Origin: Romboutsia weinsteinii
GTDB taxonomy: Bacteria > Bacillota > Clostridia > Peptostreptococcales > Peptostreptococcaceae
Assembly: GCF_002250835.2 (NCBI RefSeq)
Contig: NZ_NOJY02000020.1
Coordinates: forward strand, 1 to 59,372
DNA length: 59,372 nt
Direction: 5' to 3'
The translations under genes and the position numbers were made by a program. Below are positions 26,625-36,073 of this stretch, piece by piece (positions within the stretch are counted from its first letter, which is position 1; the number at the start of each line of letters is the position of its first letter). The notes under the pieces were generated by a model. The model was not told where the DNA came from, searched no databases, and saw only the letters and a program-made list of their open reading frames with translations.

Positions 26625-26711
26625 TTACTATATCTCATTATGAATAATAAATTTTATTTGAAAAATAATATATACAAAACCAGATAAATATTAAACATAG
26701 GAGATGAATTT

Positions 26712-27113
26712 ATGAAAAAATTCAATTTAGCTTTTTTGACATTATTAATTGTTTTATCCTTTAGTGTTATTTCAAATGCTTATAGTTCTACTATAAGCGC
26801 TGAGAATGATATCGAAGCTACAAATGAAAAACACTATCCAGTAGCCCTTATTACTAATAATAGGAATGTAGATATTACAGTTGAATGGGGGGCTTATGGT
26901 GATGAGTTTCAAGGTAATATATTAGTCCCTGCAAATACTACAGTTTCTCTTGAGTTACCTCAATTATCTTTTTTGGGAAATAATCATGAAACTACAACTA
27001 TTTGGCTTACATGGAATGAAGAAAATGTATTAAAACCAAGAGGAGTAGATTTAATTACAATACCTTTTAACGCTCCTGAAAATAATGATAGTTCTGTTGA
27101 GGAATTAGGTTAA
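26712..27113 (+). CDS. Small secreted protein of unknown function
   Basis: 133 aa. K-K-F plus hydrophobic core 5-21 and a probable cleavage after S-N-A (about residue 23) give a Sec signal peptide. The mature part of about 110 residues is acidic and beta-rich (I-T-V-E-W-G-A-Y-G-D-E-F-Q-G-N-I-L-V-P-A-N-T-T-V-S-L-E-L) with no Cys and no sorting motif, reminiscent of a small immunoglobulin-like or copper-amine-like beta fold, but no family is recognised. It has a SD (AGGAGATGAATTT) and its own terminator. It lies between the MacAB-like operon and the nitroreductase. Confidence 0.65.
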   Translation: MKKFNLAFLTLLIVLSFSVISNAYSSTISAENDIEATNEKHYPVALITNNRNVDITVEWGAYGDEFQGNILVPANTTVSLELPQLSFLGNNHETTTIWLTWNEENVLKPRGVDLITIPFNAPENNDSSVEELG

Positions 27114-27118
27114 AATAT

Positions 27119-27163
27119 TAAAGGTCTATATTCATAATTATATTATGCATATAGACCTTTTTA
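27119..27163 (+). terminator. Intrinsic terminator after the small secreted protein
   Basis: AAAGGTCTATAT pairs with ATATAGACCTTT (loop includes TCATAATTATATTATGC), followed by T-rich sequence. Confidence 0.8.
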
Positions 27164-27226
27164 TCTTATGAAGACTTAAAATATACTATACTTATATTGT
27201 AGATATTATTTAAAGGGGGATATAAT

Positions 27227-27988
27227 ATGAATGCTGTAATTGATACAATAAATAATAGAATATCACTAAGAAAATATGATGATAAAGATATTTCTAGTGA
27301 GCACCTTAAAATCATACTGGAAAGTTCAATAAAAGCACCTACAGCAGGAAACATGATGATGTATTCAATTATAAAAATAACAGATGAAGAAACTAAGAAA
27401 AAGCTTAGTATAACATGCGATAATCAGCCATTTATAGCTAAATCAAAAGTTATCTTGGTATTTGTTGCAGATATGCAAAAATGGTATGACTATTATGAAT
27501 TATGTAATATCAAAAATATTAAGACTCCTGGCATGAATGATTTTATGTTATCTATTAATGATGCGTTAATAGCATGTCATAATGCTGTAATAGCAGCAGA
27601 AAGCTTAGGTATAGGAAGCTGTTATATTGGAGATATAATGGAGAGTTATGAAATACATAAAGACTTGCTAAAACTGCCAGATTACACTTTCCCCGCTGCT
27701 ATGATAACACTTGGTTATTATCCTAATAACTATCAAAGAAAATTCAGGGAACGATTCAACATAGATTATGTTGTATTTGATGAAAAATATAAAAAACTAG
27801 ATAATCAAAGTCTAAAGTCTATGTTTGAAAATAAAGAGCAAAATATTCCTAAAACAAACCCTTATGGTGCTGATAATTTCGGTCAGCTTATCTACACAAG
27901 AAAAACAAATGCTGAATTTTCAAAGGAAATGGATAGATCTATCCGTGTAGCAATTAATAGCTTTACAGGTGGCATATGTGATAAATAA
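27227..27988 (+). CDS. Nitroreductase family flavoprotein
   Basis: 253 aa, SD AAGGGGGA 7 nt upstream. FMN-binding features: N-terminal I-N-N-R-I-S-L-R-K-Y, S-S-I-K-A-P-T-A-G-N-M-M-M, central A-A-E-S-L-G-I-G-S-C-Y-I-G-D and P-A-A-M-I-T-L-G-Y-Y-P. The C-terminal extension with R-E-R-F and a conserved Y-T-R-K suggests the NfsA/FRP-like larger type. It reduces nitro or quinone compounds with NAD(P)H; the substrate is unknown. Monocistronic, ends before a strong terminator. Confidence 0.88.
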   Translation: MNAVIDTINNRISLRKYDDKDISSEHLKIILESSIKAPTAGNMMMYSIIKITDEETKKKLSITCDNQPFIAKSKVILVFVADMQKWYDYYELCNIKNIKTPGMNDFMLSINDALIACHNAVIAAESLGIGSCYIGDIMESYEIHKDLLKLPDYTFPAAMITLGYYPNNYQRKFRERFNIDYVVFDEKYKKLDNQSLKSMFENKEQNIPKTNPYGADNFGQLIYTRKTNAEFSKEMDRSIRVAINSFTGGICDK

Positions 27989-28006
27989 TTTTAATTAATT
28001 AAATAC

Positions 28007-28054
28007 TCAAAAAGTAATTGCTACTTGTGTATATAAGTAGCAATTACTTCTTGA
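28007..28054. terminator. Terminator between convergent nitroreductase and Fe-S protein genes
   Basis: CAAAAAGTAATTGCTACTT pairs with AAGTAGCAATTACTTCTTG, a stem of at least 15 bp. It lies between two convergent genes and may serve both. Confidence 0.75.
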
Positions 28055-28066
28055 TAAATATTATAA

Positions 28067-28600
28067 TTATATTTCATACCCTAACATTAAGACAATATCT
28101 TCTATTTTTTGCATATTAGCTTCATTTCCTTTTTCATACAAATGCAGACATTTTTTCATATTTATATCTCCATGTATTAAGTTTGTAGCAAACGCTAAAC
28201 AAGTTGCTTTTCCACACTTTTTACAATTTAACTTTGGTAAACAATTATATATCTCCAGTGGACTAGGTAATTTCTTTAATTCAAATGATGGCTCTATTTC
28301 TTTTCTTTTACTATCCACCTCATTAATTATATCCTTTAAATAATCTAATACCTCAAAAGCTTCAGTTTCATTTAATAATTTTGATATGTTTACCCTATCA
28401 CTATACATTGTTATGATCTTATGTTCTTTGTTAAAAGCAATAGTATTTGATTTTTTATTATACATTGCACTGTTTAAATAAGAATTTAGGTATGGAAATA
28501 TATCACTTATATCTTTTGAAAAAAGCCCTTGAATCCTAATTCTAAGTGAATCTGTTGTACACGGTTGAATAAAATTTAAATTTACTTCTTCTAGATACAT
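28067..28600 (-). CDS. 4Fe-4S cluster domain protein
   Basis: 177 aa from the ATG at 28600, supported by AGGGGGC 7 nt upstream (a frame opening at 28627 overlaps the previous gene). The N-terminal 110 residues are unrecognised. Near residue 133, N-C-K-K-C-G-K-A-T-C-L-A-F-A with a later C in K-K-C matches the C-x2-C-x4-C-x(n)-C 4Fe-4S domain shared by RnfB and corrinoid/CO-dehydrogenase subunits. It probably takes part in electron transfer or redox sensing. It follows the EamA transporter gene after 13 nt, implying cotranscription. Confidence 0.65.
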   Translation of the reverse strand: MYLEEVNLNFIQPCTTDSLRIRIQGLFSKDISDIFPYLNSYLNSAMYNKKSNTIAFNKEHKIITMYSDRVNISKLLNETEAFEVLDYLKDIINEVDSKRKEIEPSFELKKLPSPLEIYNCLPKLNCKKCGKATCLAFATNLIHGDINMKKCLHLYEKGNEANMQKIEDIVLMLGYEI

Positions 28601-28613
28601 TATTTGCCCCCTT

Positions 28614-29519
28614 TTAAGTGTTATCATTTGAATAGTCTACATCTGGTTTGTTAGGTTTTAAAAATGATAATTTAGTTTCAGCACTTATTATAGCCCCTAA
28701 TATAAGTATGCAGCCTATAATCATCTTTATTGTAATCACTTCACCTAATATTATAATAGAAAAAATTGTTCCAAACACAGCTTCTGTCGATAAAATTATT
28801 GCTGTCTTAGTCCCATCTACCTTCTTTTGACATATAGTTTGTAATAAAAATCCAATTGTTGTACCAAATATAGCAAGATATATTACTCCTAAGTATCCTG
28901 CACTAGTTGCAACTATCTTTCCTTCTCCTGATATTATTTGTAAAATCAAAGATAATAAAAATGCAGACATAAATTGTATTGATGTAAGTGCTATTGAATT
29001 GTATTTTAAAGTAAATTCTCTGGTTAGAAAAATATGAAATGCAAAACCAATTGCACATATTAAAGTTAAGAAGTCACCTATGTTTACAGAGACCCCTTCA
29101 TCTAATGATAATACCCCTATCCCTATAAGCGCTACTATACTACTTATTATTCCAATTTTATCAAGTTTTCTTTTGTATAGTATAAATCCTATAAATGGTA
29201 CAATAACAACATTAGCAGCTGTTATAAATGCATTTTTAGAAGGTGTTGTATACACTAATCCTACAGTTTGTGCCGCAAATGATAGACATAACACCGCCCC
29301 TAAAATACTACCTGATATTAATATGCCTTTACATAGATTTTCTTTTATTTGCTTAAAAAATATAATATTTAATATAATCGTAGATAGTAGAAATCTCAAT
29401 GTTAGAATTTGTATAGGTCTAAATCCCCCATCTAGTGATAACTGAGTACCTACAAAACCACTTCCCCATATAATTGCAACTGCAATTAGACCTATCTCTC
29501 CACTATGTTTTTTAGTCAT
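28614..29519 (-). CDS. EamA/DMT superfamily transporter
   Basis: 301 aa with ten predicted helices in two EamA repeats: repeat 1 starts I-G-L-I-A-V-A-I-I-W-G-S-G-F-V, repeat 2 starts F-L-T-L-I-C-A-I-G-F-A-F-H-I-F-L. The W-G-S and the closing E-A-V-F-G-T-I-F-S-I-I-I-L-G-E are typical. Members export amino acids or other metabolites; the substrate is not predictable. SD GAAGGAGG 7 nt upstream. First of two genes with the Fe-S protein. Confidence 0.88.
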   Translation of the reverse strand: MTKKHSGEIGLIAVAIIWGSGFVGTQLSLDGGFRPIQILTLRFLLSTIILNIIFFKQIKENLCKGILISGSILGAVLCLSFAAQTVGLVYTTPSKNAFITAANVVIVPFIGFILYKRKLDKIGIISSIVALIGIGVLSLDEGVSVNIGDFLTLICAIGFAFHIFLTREFTLKYNSIALTSIQFMSAFLLSLILQIISGEGKIVATSAGYLGVIYLAIFGTTIGFLLQTICQKKVDGTKTAIILSTEAVFGTIFSIIILGEVITIKMIIGCILILGAIISAETKLSFLKPNKPDVDYSNDNT

Positions 29520-29787
29520 AATACCTCCTTCATTCCCTATTTAGTTTTACATCAATGTAAACCCTAATTTATAAAGAGAATCATATTGAAATTATATATA
29601 CCTATAATAAAAGGTAGTATAATTAACATATTTTGTAAATACATTTTAACTTTTTTAATATTTTTTCAAAGGTTACAATATAGTAATTTTTTTTACAAAT
29701 TAATCATTTTACTTTGTTTATTCTTTTAGTTATAATTAAATGTATAAATATTTTGGGAATTTCTACAAAAAGAGGAGATTTAGAGTA

Positions 29788-30666
29788 ATGATTAATAAGT
29801 TTTCAAGTAAAACTACTATAATTACTGCAGTTATAGTGGTATCTATAGGTGCTATATCTATAGTGTGGGCTGATAAAGCAAAAAAAAGAGAAATAGCTGA
29901 GCAAGAAGAACAACTAAGATTAGAACAAATTGAAATTCAAAAAGAAATTGAAAGAAATAAACCAATTGTAGGTGCTAAAGAAGAATCTGTAAAAAAGCAC
30001 GGCTATGATTCAAGGCTAATTGCAAATAAGCTTAACACTTACGATTATTCAAATAACGGAGATAAAATGGTATTTCTTACTTTTGATGATGGTCCTTCTA
30101 CAACTAATACACCAGGAGTATTAGATATACTTAATAAGCATAATGTAAAAGGTACATTTTTTATTAAGGGCAACTCTCTAGAAAAAGAAGGTGCTGATAA
30201 AATATTAAAAAGAACATTCAATGAAGGTCATTCCATAGCTCATCACTCATACAGCCATGACTATAATTATTTATATCCAAATAGAACGCTTAATATAGAC
30301 AACTTTGCTAATGAAATTGCTAAAACTGATAAAGCTATAAAAAATGTCTTAGGCGAAAAATTTAGTTCTAATGTTTTAAGATGTCCAGGCGGCCATATGT
30401 CATGGAAAAATATGGATCCATTAGATAAACATTTAGAAGAAAAAGATATGGTATCTATTGACTGGAATGCGCTTAATGCAGATGCTGAAGGAAAAAAGAA
30501 AAATTCAGATGCACTATTTGAATACACTAAAAAAACTTCTGAAAACAAGGATATAGTAGTACTTCTTATGCATGATACTTATGGTAAGGAAGAGACTGTA
30601 AAATCTCTAGACCAAATAATAACACACTTTAAAGATAGCGGATATTCATTTAAGATTTTAGTATAA
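29788..30666 (+). CDS. Membrane-anchored polysaccharide deacetylase (PgdA-like)
   Basis: 292 aa from the ATG at 29788 (GAGGAG about 10 nt upstream; the frame opens at 29740 without an SD). Helix 8-27 anchors it, followed by a Glu/Gln/Lys coiled-coil linker and a NodB domain from about residue 88. Catalytic motifs are complete: T-F-D-D-G-P-S, H-S-Y-S-H zinc histidines, R-C-P-G-G-H, D-W-N and L-L-M-H-D-T. It deacetylates N-acetylglucosamine of peptidoglycan (or another wall polymer) outside the cell, which usually confers lysozyme resistance. Single gene ended by the terminator at 30673. Confidence 0.88.
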   Translation: MINKFSSKTTIITAVIVVSIGAISIVWADKAKKREIAEQEEQLRLEQIEIQKEIERNKPIVGAKEESVKKHGYDSRLIANKLNTYDYSNNGDKMVFLTFDDGPSTTNTPGVLDILNKHNVKGTFFIKGNSLEKEGADKILKRTFNEGHSIAHHSYSHDYNYLYPNRTLNIDNFANEIAKTDKAIKNVLGEKFSSNVLRCPGGHMSWKNMDPLDKHLEEKDMVSIDWNALNADAEGKKKNSDALFEYTKKTSENKDIVVLLMHDTYGKEETVKSLDQIITHFKDSGYSFKILV

Positions 30667-30672
30667 ACAATA

Positions 30673-30709
30673 CATAAAAAAGCCATCTACTTTGAGATGG
30701 CTTTTTTTA
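30673..30709. terminator. Bidirectional terminator
   Basis: AAAAAAGCCATCT pairs with AGATGGCTTTTTT around ACTTTG, between the deacetylase and the convergent DUF4870 gene, whose stop overlaps its end. Confidence 0.9.
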
Positions 30710-31057
30710 GTATTTAATTATATTAAATGTCATAGGATAATTATAACTCTCATGAGATCCATACTTAAATAATCCAATTAGTGAAAGAACAAAGTATGCT
30801 ATACCTACTAATGGTGTTAATATAAAACCAATAAGTACTATACTTGATATTCCTGCAATAGCCGTATAAATTACAAAAGATATATGGAAGTTAAGTAGGT
30901 TATACCCATTTCTATCTATATAATCAGATTCCTTTCTATATTCTTTCCAAATAAAGTACGCAGCTATAAATCCTATTAAATTAAACACTATTATTATTGC
31001 TGCTAATCCCAACATTATAAGATTTTCTCTTTTTATAGATTTTGCAAATTGATCCAA
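30707..31057 (-). CDS. DUF4870-family small membrane protein
   Basis: 116 aa from a TTG start with AGGAGG 8 nt upstream. Three helices (13-35, 56-78, 80-98). The segment G-Y-N-L-L-N-F-H-I-S-F is the DUF4870 hallmark (N-x-L-N-F-Q-I-S-W in many members). Function unknown; no linked partner gene. Confidence 0.75.
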   Translation of the reverse strand: MDQFAKSIKRENLIMLGLAAIIIVFNLIGFIAAYFIWKEYRKESDYIDRNGYNLLNFHISFVIYTAIAGISSIVLIGFILTPLVGIAYFVLSLIGLFKYGSHESYNYPMTFNIIKY

Positions 31058-31119
31058 TTATTTATCCTCCTCATAGTAAAACTAACGCTATTTATTATAA
31101 AATATATTACATATTTTAG

Positions 31120-31401
31120 CTAATTTTTGTTGCTGTTTTTTATCATTTTTTCAATCTCTTCATGTGGATCTTGAATTATTAGAACTGAGTATACTTCTCC
31201 TATACACCTAGCTGCCTCTACACCAGCTTCTACAGCAATATTAATTTCATCAATATCACCACTTACCATTACAGTTACTAATCCAAATCCAATTTTTTCA
31301 TACCCTATTAAAGTAATATTAGCTGACTTTAGCATTGAATTAGCTGCCTCAATTGCACCTATTAACCCTTTAGTCTCTATCATACCTAATGCATGATTCA
31401 T
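31120..31401 (-). CDS. Orphan BMC-domain microcompartment shell protein (hexamer type)
   Basis: 93 aa, SD GAGGAGG 7 nt upstream. A single, complete BMC domain of the PduA/EutM/CcmK type: A-L-G-M-I-E-T-K-G-L-I-G-A-I-E-A-A-N at the N terminus, G-F-G-L-V-T-V-M-V-S-G-D-I-D-E at the middle, and A-V-E-A-G-V-E-A-A at the helix that lines the hexamer edge, then the usual V-x-x-x-x-I-x-x-P-H end. No pore enzyme, aldehyde dehydrogenase, BMC-P pentamer or other shell gene is near. It may complement a distant locus or form shells/sheets alone. Confidence 0.9.
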   Translation of the reverse strand: MNHALGMIETKGLIGAIEAANSMLKSANITLIGYEKIGFGLVTVMVSGDIDEINIAVEAGVEAARCIGEVYSVLIIQDPHEEIEKMIKNSNKN

Positions 31402-31607
31402 ATTTATTCCTCCTCAAATTTACACTTCTTAGCATGATTTATTAACCAGGAATTATTCTATTTTGTATTATTAATTACCTTATATTAATTATATATGCTT
31501 ATTATTTCATTTAGTGTAATATAACAAATGTTTATTTTGTCATAAAATATCTACTTATTCATTTGGTTGATGAGTTATTTTGAATTAGGATGTTATTACT
31601 TTATAAT

Positions 31608-31644
31608 AAAAAACTATCCTCTAAATACTGAGAGGATAGTTCTA
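31608..31644 (-). terminator. Intrinsic terminator of tyrS
   Basis: AACTATCCTCT pairs with AGAGGATAGTT around AAATACTG, followed by TTTTTTAT on the minus strand, 9 nt past the tyrS stop. Confidence 0.88.
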
Positions 31645-31652
31645 TCAATAAT

Positions 31653-32855
31653 CTATACTAATACTATTTTTATGAACTTCTTCTTACCTACTTGTATTAC
31701 TAACTCATCTTTGGCATTAACTTCAGCTAAGTTGGTAACTTTCTCTCCATTTACTTTAACTCCACCTTGAGTTGCAAGTCTTCTTACTTCACTTTTACTT
31801 TGTACTATTTTATTTTCTACAAGAACACCAACTACATCTAAGCCTTCTTTAGAAACTTCAACCGTTAATATGTCTTCAGGAATTTGACCTTTTTGGAATA
31901 CAGATTTAAATCTTTCTTCTGCAGCTACAACATCTTCTTCACTATTGTATAATCTTACGATTTCTCTAGCTAACTCCATTTTTATATTTCTTGGATTTTC
32001 ACCATTTTCTAATCTTTCTACTACCTTAGCTACTTCATCAGGGTGAACATCAGTTACTAAGTTGTAGTACTTGATTATTAATTCATCAGGTATTTCCATT
32101 GCTTTTTGGTACATTACAGCTGCTGGTTCATCTATACCTATATAGTTTCCTAAACTCTTACTCATTTTATTAACACCATCTAATCCTTCAAGTAATGGCA
32201 TCATTATAACAACTTGAGATTCTTGCTCAAACTCTCTTTGTAAACTTCTTCCCATTAATAAATTAAATCTTTGGTCTGTTCCACCTAATTCTATGTCAGC
32301 ATTTAACGCAACTGAGTCATATCCTTGCATTAATGGGTAGAAGAATTCGTGAACTGATATTGGCTGTTGATTTTCATATCTCTTTTTGAAATCTTCTCTT
32401 TCTAACATTCTTGCAACAGTTATAGTCGCAGCTAATTTAACAACTTCATCAAATTTTAATTCTCCTAACCATTCACTGTTGAATCTTACTTCTGTCTTTT
32501 CAGGATCTAAAACCTTAAATATTTGCTCTTTGTAAGTTTGAGCATTTTCTAAAACTTGTTCAGTAGTTAATGCTTTTCTAGTTACAGATTTACCAGTTGG
32601 ATCTCCTATCTTACCAGTAAAGTCTCCTATTAATATTACAACCTTATGTCCTAAGTCTTGTAATTGCTTCATCTTTCTAAGAACTACAGTATGTCCTAAA
32701 TGTATATCTGGTGCACTTGGGTCTAATCCTAGTTTTACTGTTAGTTGCTTTCCTTCTTTTTCTGCTTTCTCTAGTTTTTCTTTTAGATCTTTTTCATCTA
32801 TTATAGAGTCTACACCTTTTAAAATTATTTTTAATTGTTCATCGATAGTCTTCAT
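31653..32855 (-). CDS. tyrS: Tyrosyl-tRNA synthetase
   Basis: 400 aa from the ATG at 32855, with AGGAGG 7 nt upstream. Class I motifs: H-L-G-H (HIGH equivalent, about residue 53) and K-M-S-K-S (about 236); S4 RNA-binding domain at the C terminus ([13 protein letters not shown]). It charges tRNA-Tyr with tyrosine in the cytoplasm. Length and the P-D-I-H-L-G-H-T-V arrangement suggest the TyrZ-like branch. Controlled by the tyrosine T-box leader at 32884-33115. Confidence 0.95.
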   Translation of the reverse strand: MKTIDEQLKIILKGVDSIIDEKDLKEKLEKAEKEGKQLTVKLGLDPSAPDIHLGHTVVLRKMKQLQDLGHKVVILIGDFTGKIGDPTGKSVTRKALTTEQVLENAQTYKEQIFKVLDPEKTEVRFNSEWLGELKFDEVVKLAATITVARMLEREDFKKRYENQQPISVHEFFYPLMQGYDSVALNADIELGGTDQRFNLLMGRSLQREFEQESQVVIMMPLLEGLDGVNKMSKSLGNYIGIDEPAAVMYQKAMEIPDELIIKYYNLVTDVHPDEVAKVVERLENGENPRNIKMELAREIVRLYNSEEDVVAAEERFKSVFQKGQIPEDILTVEVSKEGLDVVGVLVENKIVQSKSEVRRLATQGGVKVNGEKVTNLAEVNAKDELVIQVGKKKFIKIVLV

Positions 32856-32883
32856 AATAATCCTCCTAATATATTTATGCAAT

Positions 32884-33115
32884 AAAAAAGCCCTCATCCT
32901 AATAAAAGGACGAGAGCATTACTCACGTGTTACCACCTTAATTCATTAATATCTCACAATATTAATCTCTTTAAGTATAAAAATATACTTGCACTGTAAC
33001 GTGTGCTAAACGATAGCTGCCTACTAGTTGTTATCTTTCGGAGCTACTGCTCAGAGATGTATTCAAACTAATTCCTTTGCCCCTCTCACCACCCGGGTAC
33101 TCTCTTTAAAATTAC
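32884..33115 (-). promoter_or_regulatory. Tyrosine T-box riboswitch leader of tyrS
   Basis: The leader carries the T-box core AAGGTGGTAACACG (about 32926-32939), which pairs with the uncharged tRNA acceptor end, then a terminator stem (GCTCTCGTCCT with AGGATGAGGGC, 32890-32916) with TTTTTT. In stem I the sequence GAATACATCTCT places a UAC tyrosine specifier codon at 33059-33061, directly before the 3' arm UCUCU that pairs with AGAGA near 33105. Low tRNA-Tyr charging should favour antitermination. Confidence 0.92.
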
Positions 33116-33262
33116 ATTAGTCTTACTTCTTCTCGTCATAGCTTTAATTATATAAATGCTTACCTAATAATATATTAATTTTTTTAAGATTTGTCAACTT
33201 ATTTTATAGTTATGTACAGTTTTTTTTAATATATACAATTTTTACAAAATAATTAATTTATA

Positions 33263-34096
33263 TTACGGTCTTATCTTATCAAAAATTATATTATCACTAT
33301 ACTTATATGCTTTATCTAACTCTTTTTCACTTTCTACTGTCCAGCTCAAAATAGGTATATTGTGTTTTCTTAATAATGATACCCTAAAATGAGGTAATCC
33401 TTTTAATTCATAAGCAATAAAATTAGGCTTGCTCTTAAAGTTAAGCATTAAATTTTCGAGAGCAAATTTTTCATAAACCTTAAGATTTCCACTTGAATCG
33501 CCTGTAAAAGTACCTGATAATTGCCCTCTTAGTACTTCTTGGGCATTATTTTTATACCATTCCAATACAAAGGGATTAAAAGATTGTACTGCATATTTAC
33601 CGTTATAGGACTTTACTATATTATATAATTCTTTACCTAGACGAATAACATCATCTCCATTTTTTATTTCTATTAGTATCGGTGTTTTTCCATCTACAAT
33701 TTCTAATACTTCTTTTAATAAAGGTATACTTTCATAGCTATTTTTTAGTTTTAGATTTTTTAGTTCATTGTAGTTAATATCTGATACATCTCGATTATCG
33801 TTTGTCATTCTTTTTAAGTTTTCATCGTGAAATACTATAACCTGATTATCTTTTGTTAACTGTACATCTAGTTCTATGGCATAGTCATTGTCTATAGCAT
33901 TTTTAAAAGCTGATATTGAATTTTCTACATGACTATTATCATGTAGCCCTCGATGTGCTATAGGAGTTTCTTTTATCCATGATATATCATCTCTAGTTGA
34001 GACCTGTGCACTTGAAATATCAATATATATCGCTGTTATTAAAACAATAAATCCTACTATCAAAGTAGATATAATTTTTATATATTTACTTTTCAT
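33263..34096 (-). CDS. Glycerophosphodiester phosphodiesterase, membrane-anchored
   Basis: 277 aa. N-terminal helix 8-26 as anchor, then a GDPD TIM-barrel: I-A-H-R-G-L-H-D-N (catalytic His, metal ligands), V-E-N-S-I-S-A-F, A-I-E-L-D-V-Q-L-T-K-D (E-x-D metal ligands), V-F-H-D-E-N-L-K-R (second catalytic His) and I-E-I-K-N. It hydrolyses glycerophosphodiesters (from phospholipids or teichoic acid) to glycerol-3-phosphate outside the cell. It lies 19 nt after the DUF2232 gene, so they are cotranscribed. Confidence 0.9.
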   Translation of the reverse strand: MKSKYIKIISTLIVGFIVLITAIYIDISSAQVSTRDDISWIKETPIAHRGLHDNSHVENSISAFKNAIDNDYAIELDVQLTKDNQVIVFHDENLKRMTNDNRDVSDINYNELKNLKLKNSYESIPLLKEVLEIVDGKTPILIEIKNGDDVIRLGKELYNIVKSYNGKYAVQSFNPFVLEWYKNNAQEVLRGQLSGTFTGDSSGNLKVYEKFALENLMLNFKSKPNFIAYELKGLPHFRVSLLRKHNIPILSWTVESEKELDKAYKYSDNIIFDKIRP

Positions 34097-34115
34097 AAAA
34101 TCATCCCCCTACTCT

Positions 34116-35084
34116 TTACCTTTTTGCAAATGTATCTGCATAACTACTTACTATATTCATTTGTTTAACTCTAATATTAATCTTTTTATCTAACAATACA
34201 CTTATACTTACAAGTATCATAGTAGTAATTTTAAATATTATCATTAATAAAATTAATATAATTATAGATAATATTCTTACATATAGTACTTTATTATACT
34301 TTGAAAAAATATAGTTTTGTATTGTTGAGAAAGAGTCTTTTATTACAAAGTAATAACAAATATACTGTGATGATATTACAATAGTATTTATGTATGTATT
34401 ATCTATATGAATTTGTATTAATTTAAGTAAATCAACTAAAATTATCCAGGTAACACAAATATAGAATACTTTTTTAGAACAACAAACAAATCTTCCATAA
34501 TTTCTAAAATTACTTATTACATACAACTTTTTCTTCGTATTCCCTCTTAATATATCTAGCTTTTTACCTACAAAGAGAGAGAGAGAATATATACTAAAAA
34601 ACATTCCAAGTGGAAATACTGCTATAAATAAATAATACACGATCTCAGCATATTCTTTAAATGGAAACATATTTGCGTAACCTTGAAACTCTTTCATAAA
34701 ACTATATCCAATAATTGCAGATGCATATATATCTACAAACACCATAAGCATTATCCCAATAATTGATCCATATACTAGATCATCTATGATAGTACTGTCT
34801 CTGCTAAGTAAATATCCACATACAATCCCCAAGACTATACTTTGGCTACTCCATATGGCTGCACCAATATTTCCAAGAACAAGAAATATAATAATTAATG
34901 AACTAACCCCAGACAAAACAGTATATTTTAGTTCACATTTTAAACATACTACACAGAAAAAAATCGGTACTATAAAATCCAAATAAATACCATAACCTAA
35001 TCCGGTTCCAACTGCAATAATTGTAGTAACAATAAATAACGATGATAACAAAGATGCCTCTGTTAACTTTTTAGTAGTACTCAA
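34116..35084 (-). CDS. DUF2232/YybS-like polytopic membrane protein
   Basis: 322 aa from a TTG start with GGAGG 7 nt upstream. About eight helices, starting with E-A-S-L-L-S-S-L-F-I-V-T-T-I-I-A. The N-terminal part resembles DUF2232 proteins (YybS), usually linked to cyclic-di-AMP phosphodiesterase GdpP and ribosomal protein L9; those genes are not here. Function unknown. First gene of a bicistron with the GDPD gene. The family call is a resemblance only. Confidence 0.5.
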   Translation of the reverse strand: MSTTKKLTEASLLSSLFIVTTIIAVGTGLGYGIYLDFIVPIFFCVVCLKCELKYTVLSGVSSLIIIFLVLGNIGAAIWSSQSIVLGIVCGYLLSRDSTIIDDLVYGSIIGIMLMVFVDIYASAIIGYSFMKEFQGYANMFPFKEYAEIVYYLFIAVFPLGMFFSIYSLSLFVGKKLDILRGNTKKKLYVISNFRNYGRFVCCSKKVFYICVTWIILVDLLKLIQIHIDNTYINTIVISSQYICYYFVIKDSFSTIQNYIFSKYNKVLYVRILSIIILILLMIIFKITTMILVSISVLLDKKINIRVKQMNIVSSYADTFAKR

Positions 35085-35244
35085 TTTTAAACCTCCACAC
35101 TGTTAATTTCTAGATTGAGCTTAGTATATCATTTTTGCATGACTCTGTATATTTTTCACCATTTCATACAAATAATTCATACTCCTATATTTTACACTTT
35201 GCTGATATAATTAATATATTAATAAAGTATAAAAGGAGATAATT

Positions 35245-35688
35245 ATGTTTAAAATAAAACATTTTAATGAATTAAATGTAAATGAATTTTATGAAATAGC
35301 AAAAGCTAGATATGAAGTTTTTGCATGTGAACAAAAAATATTTGAAGAAAATGACTTTGATGATACAGATAAAAACTGTTACCACATATACTTAGAAAGT
35401 AATAATAACGAAATAGTTGCCTATTCAAGAATTATTCCTAAAAACTTTAGTTCTTATGGTGATGTATCAATAGGACGTGTGTTAGTTCTATCAAGTCATA
35501 GAAGAAAGAATCTTGCTAAAGAAATGATTGAAGCTTCTATAGAATTTATTAAAAATACTCTTAATGAAAATCATATTACCTTATCTGCACAAGAATATAT
35601 AAAAAGTCTTTATCTATCTTGTGGATTTGAAGTAATATCAGATATTTATGATGAAGCTGGTATTCCTCATATTAAAATGAGATTATAA
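35245..35688 (+). CDS. ElaA-type GNAT acetyltransferase
   Basis: 147 aa, the usual ElaA length; SD AAAAGGAG 7 nt upstream. Pattern: L-N-E-F-Y-E-I-A-K-A-R-Y-E-V-F-A-C-E-Q (N-terminal R-x-x-V-F-x-x-E-Q motif), D-D-T-D-K-N-C-Y-H, S-I-G-R-V-L-V-L-S-S-H-R-R-K-N-L-A-K-E-M (acetyl-CoA loop), A-Q-E-Y-I-K-S-L-Y-L-S-C-G-F. The acetylated substrate is unknown. Confidence 0.85.
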   Translation: MFKIKHFNELNVNEFYEIAKARYEVFACEQKIFEENDFDDTDKNCYHIYLESNNNEIVAYSRIIPKNFSSYGDVSIGRVLVLSSHRRKNLAKEMIEASIEFIKNTLNENHITLSAQEYIKSLYLSCGFEVISDIYDEAGIPHIKMRL

Positions 35689-35787
35689 TTTTTTAAGATT
35701 TTTTGTTGACAATTATATAAAATACTCCTACAATATTATTAGAATTACATATTGAATAGAAGTATAGATATTTGAAAATATCTTAAT

Positions 35788-35827
35788 TAAGTCAGGAGAC
35801 TTTTGTCTTCCTGGCTTTTTTTGTTTT
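35788..35827 (+). terminator. Intrinsic terminator of the ElaA-like gene
   Basis: AAGTCAGGAGAC pairs with GTCTTCCTGGCTT around TTTT (one bulge, one G-U), followed by seven T. Confidence 0.75.
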
Positions 35828-35910
35828 CATATTCAATAGTCATCATACATTTAAAATGATGATTTTATTCTATATTCTACTTTCCCCAAAAGTAAGAATT
35901 ACATCAACTC

Positions 35911-35940
35911 AAGGTGGGCATTTGCCCATCTATTTTTTTA
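35911..35940 (+). terminator. Terminator-like hairpin upstream of agrB
   Basis: GGTGGGC/GCCCATC stem with ATTT loop, followed by TATTTTTTTAT. It lies about 75 nt upstream of the agrB -35 and downstream of the ElaA terminator, so either it ends a short transcript from 35830-35930 or insulates agr. Apart from this hairpin and the promoter, I see nothing else in 35689-36073. Confidence 0.55.
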
Positions 35941-36013
35941 TATTATTTAATAAGTTATAAATCCTATCTTTGTCGAATTATGTAATAATTTGTTTGTCTT
36001 TTTATTTGCTGTT

Positions 36014-36042
36014 TTGGCATTTTTAGTGTTATCATGTAAAAT
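36014..36042 (+). promoter_or_regulatory. Promoter of agrBDC
   Basis: TTGGCA (36014-36019), 17-bp spacer, TAAAAT (36037-36042), about 30 nt before the agrB start. No clear AgrA direct repeats (TACAGTTNAG-like) are visible next to it. Confidence 0.55.
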
Positions 36043-36073
36043 ATAAAATATTTTCGGGGAGCAAATAATTTAA

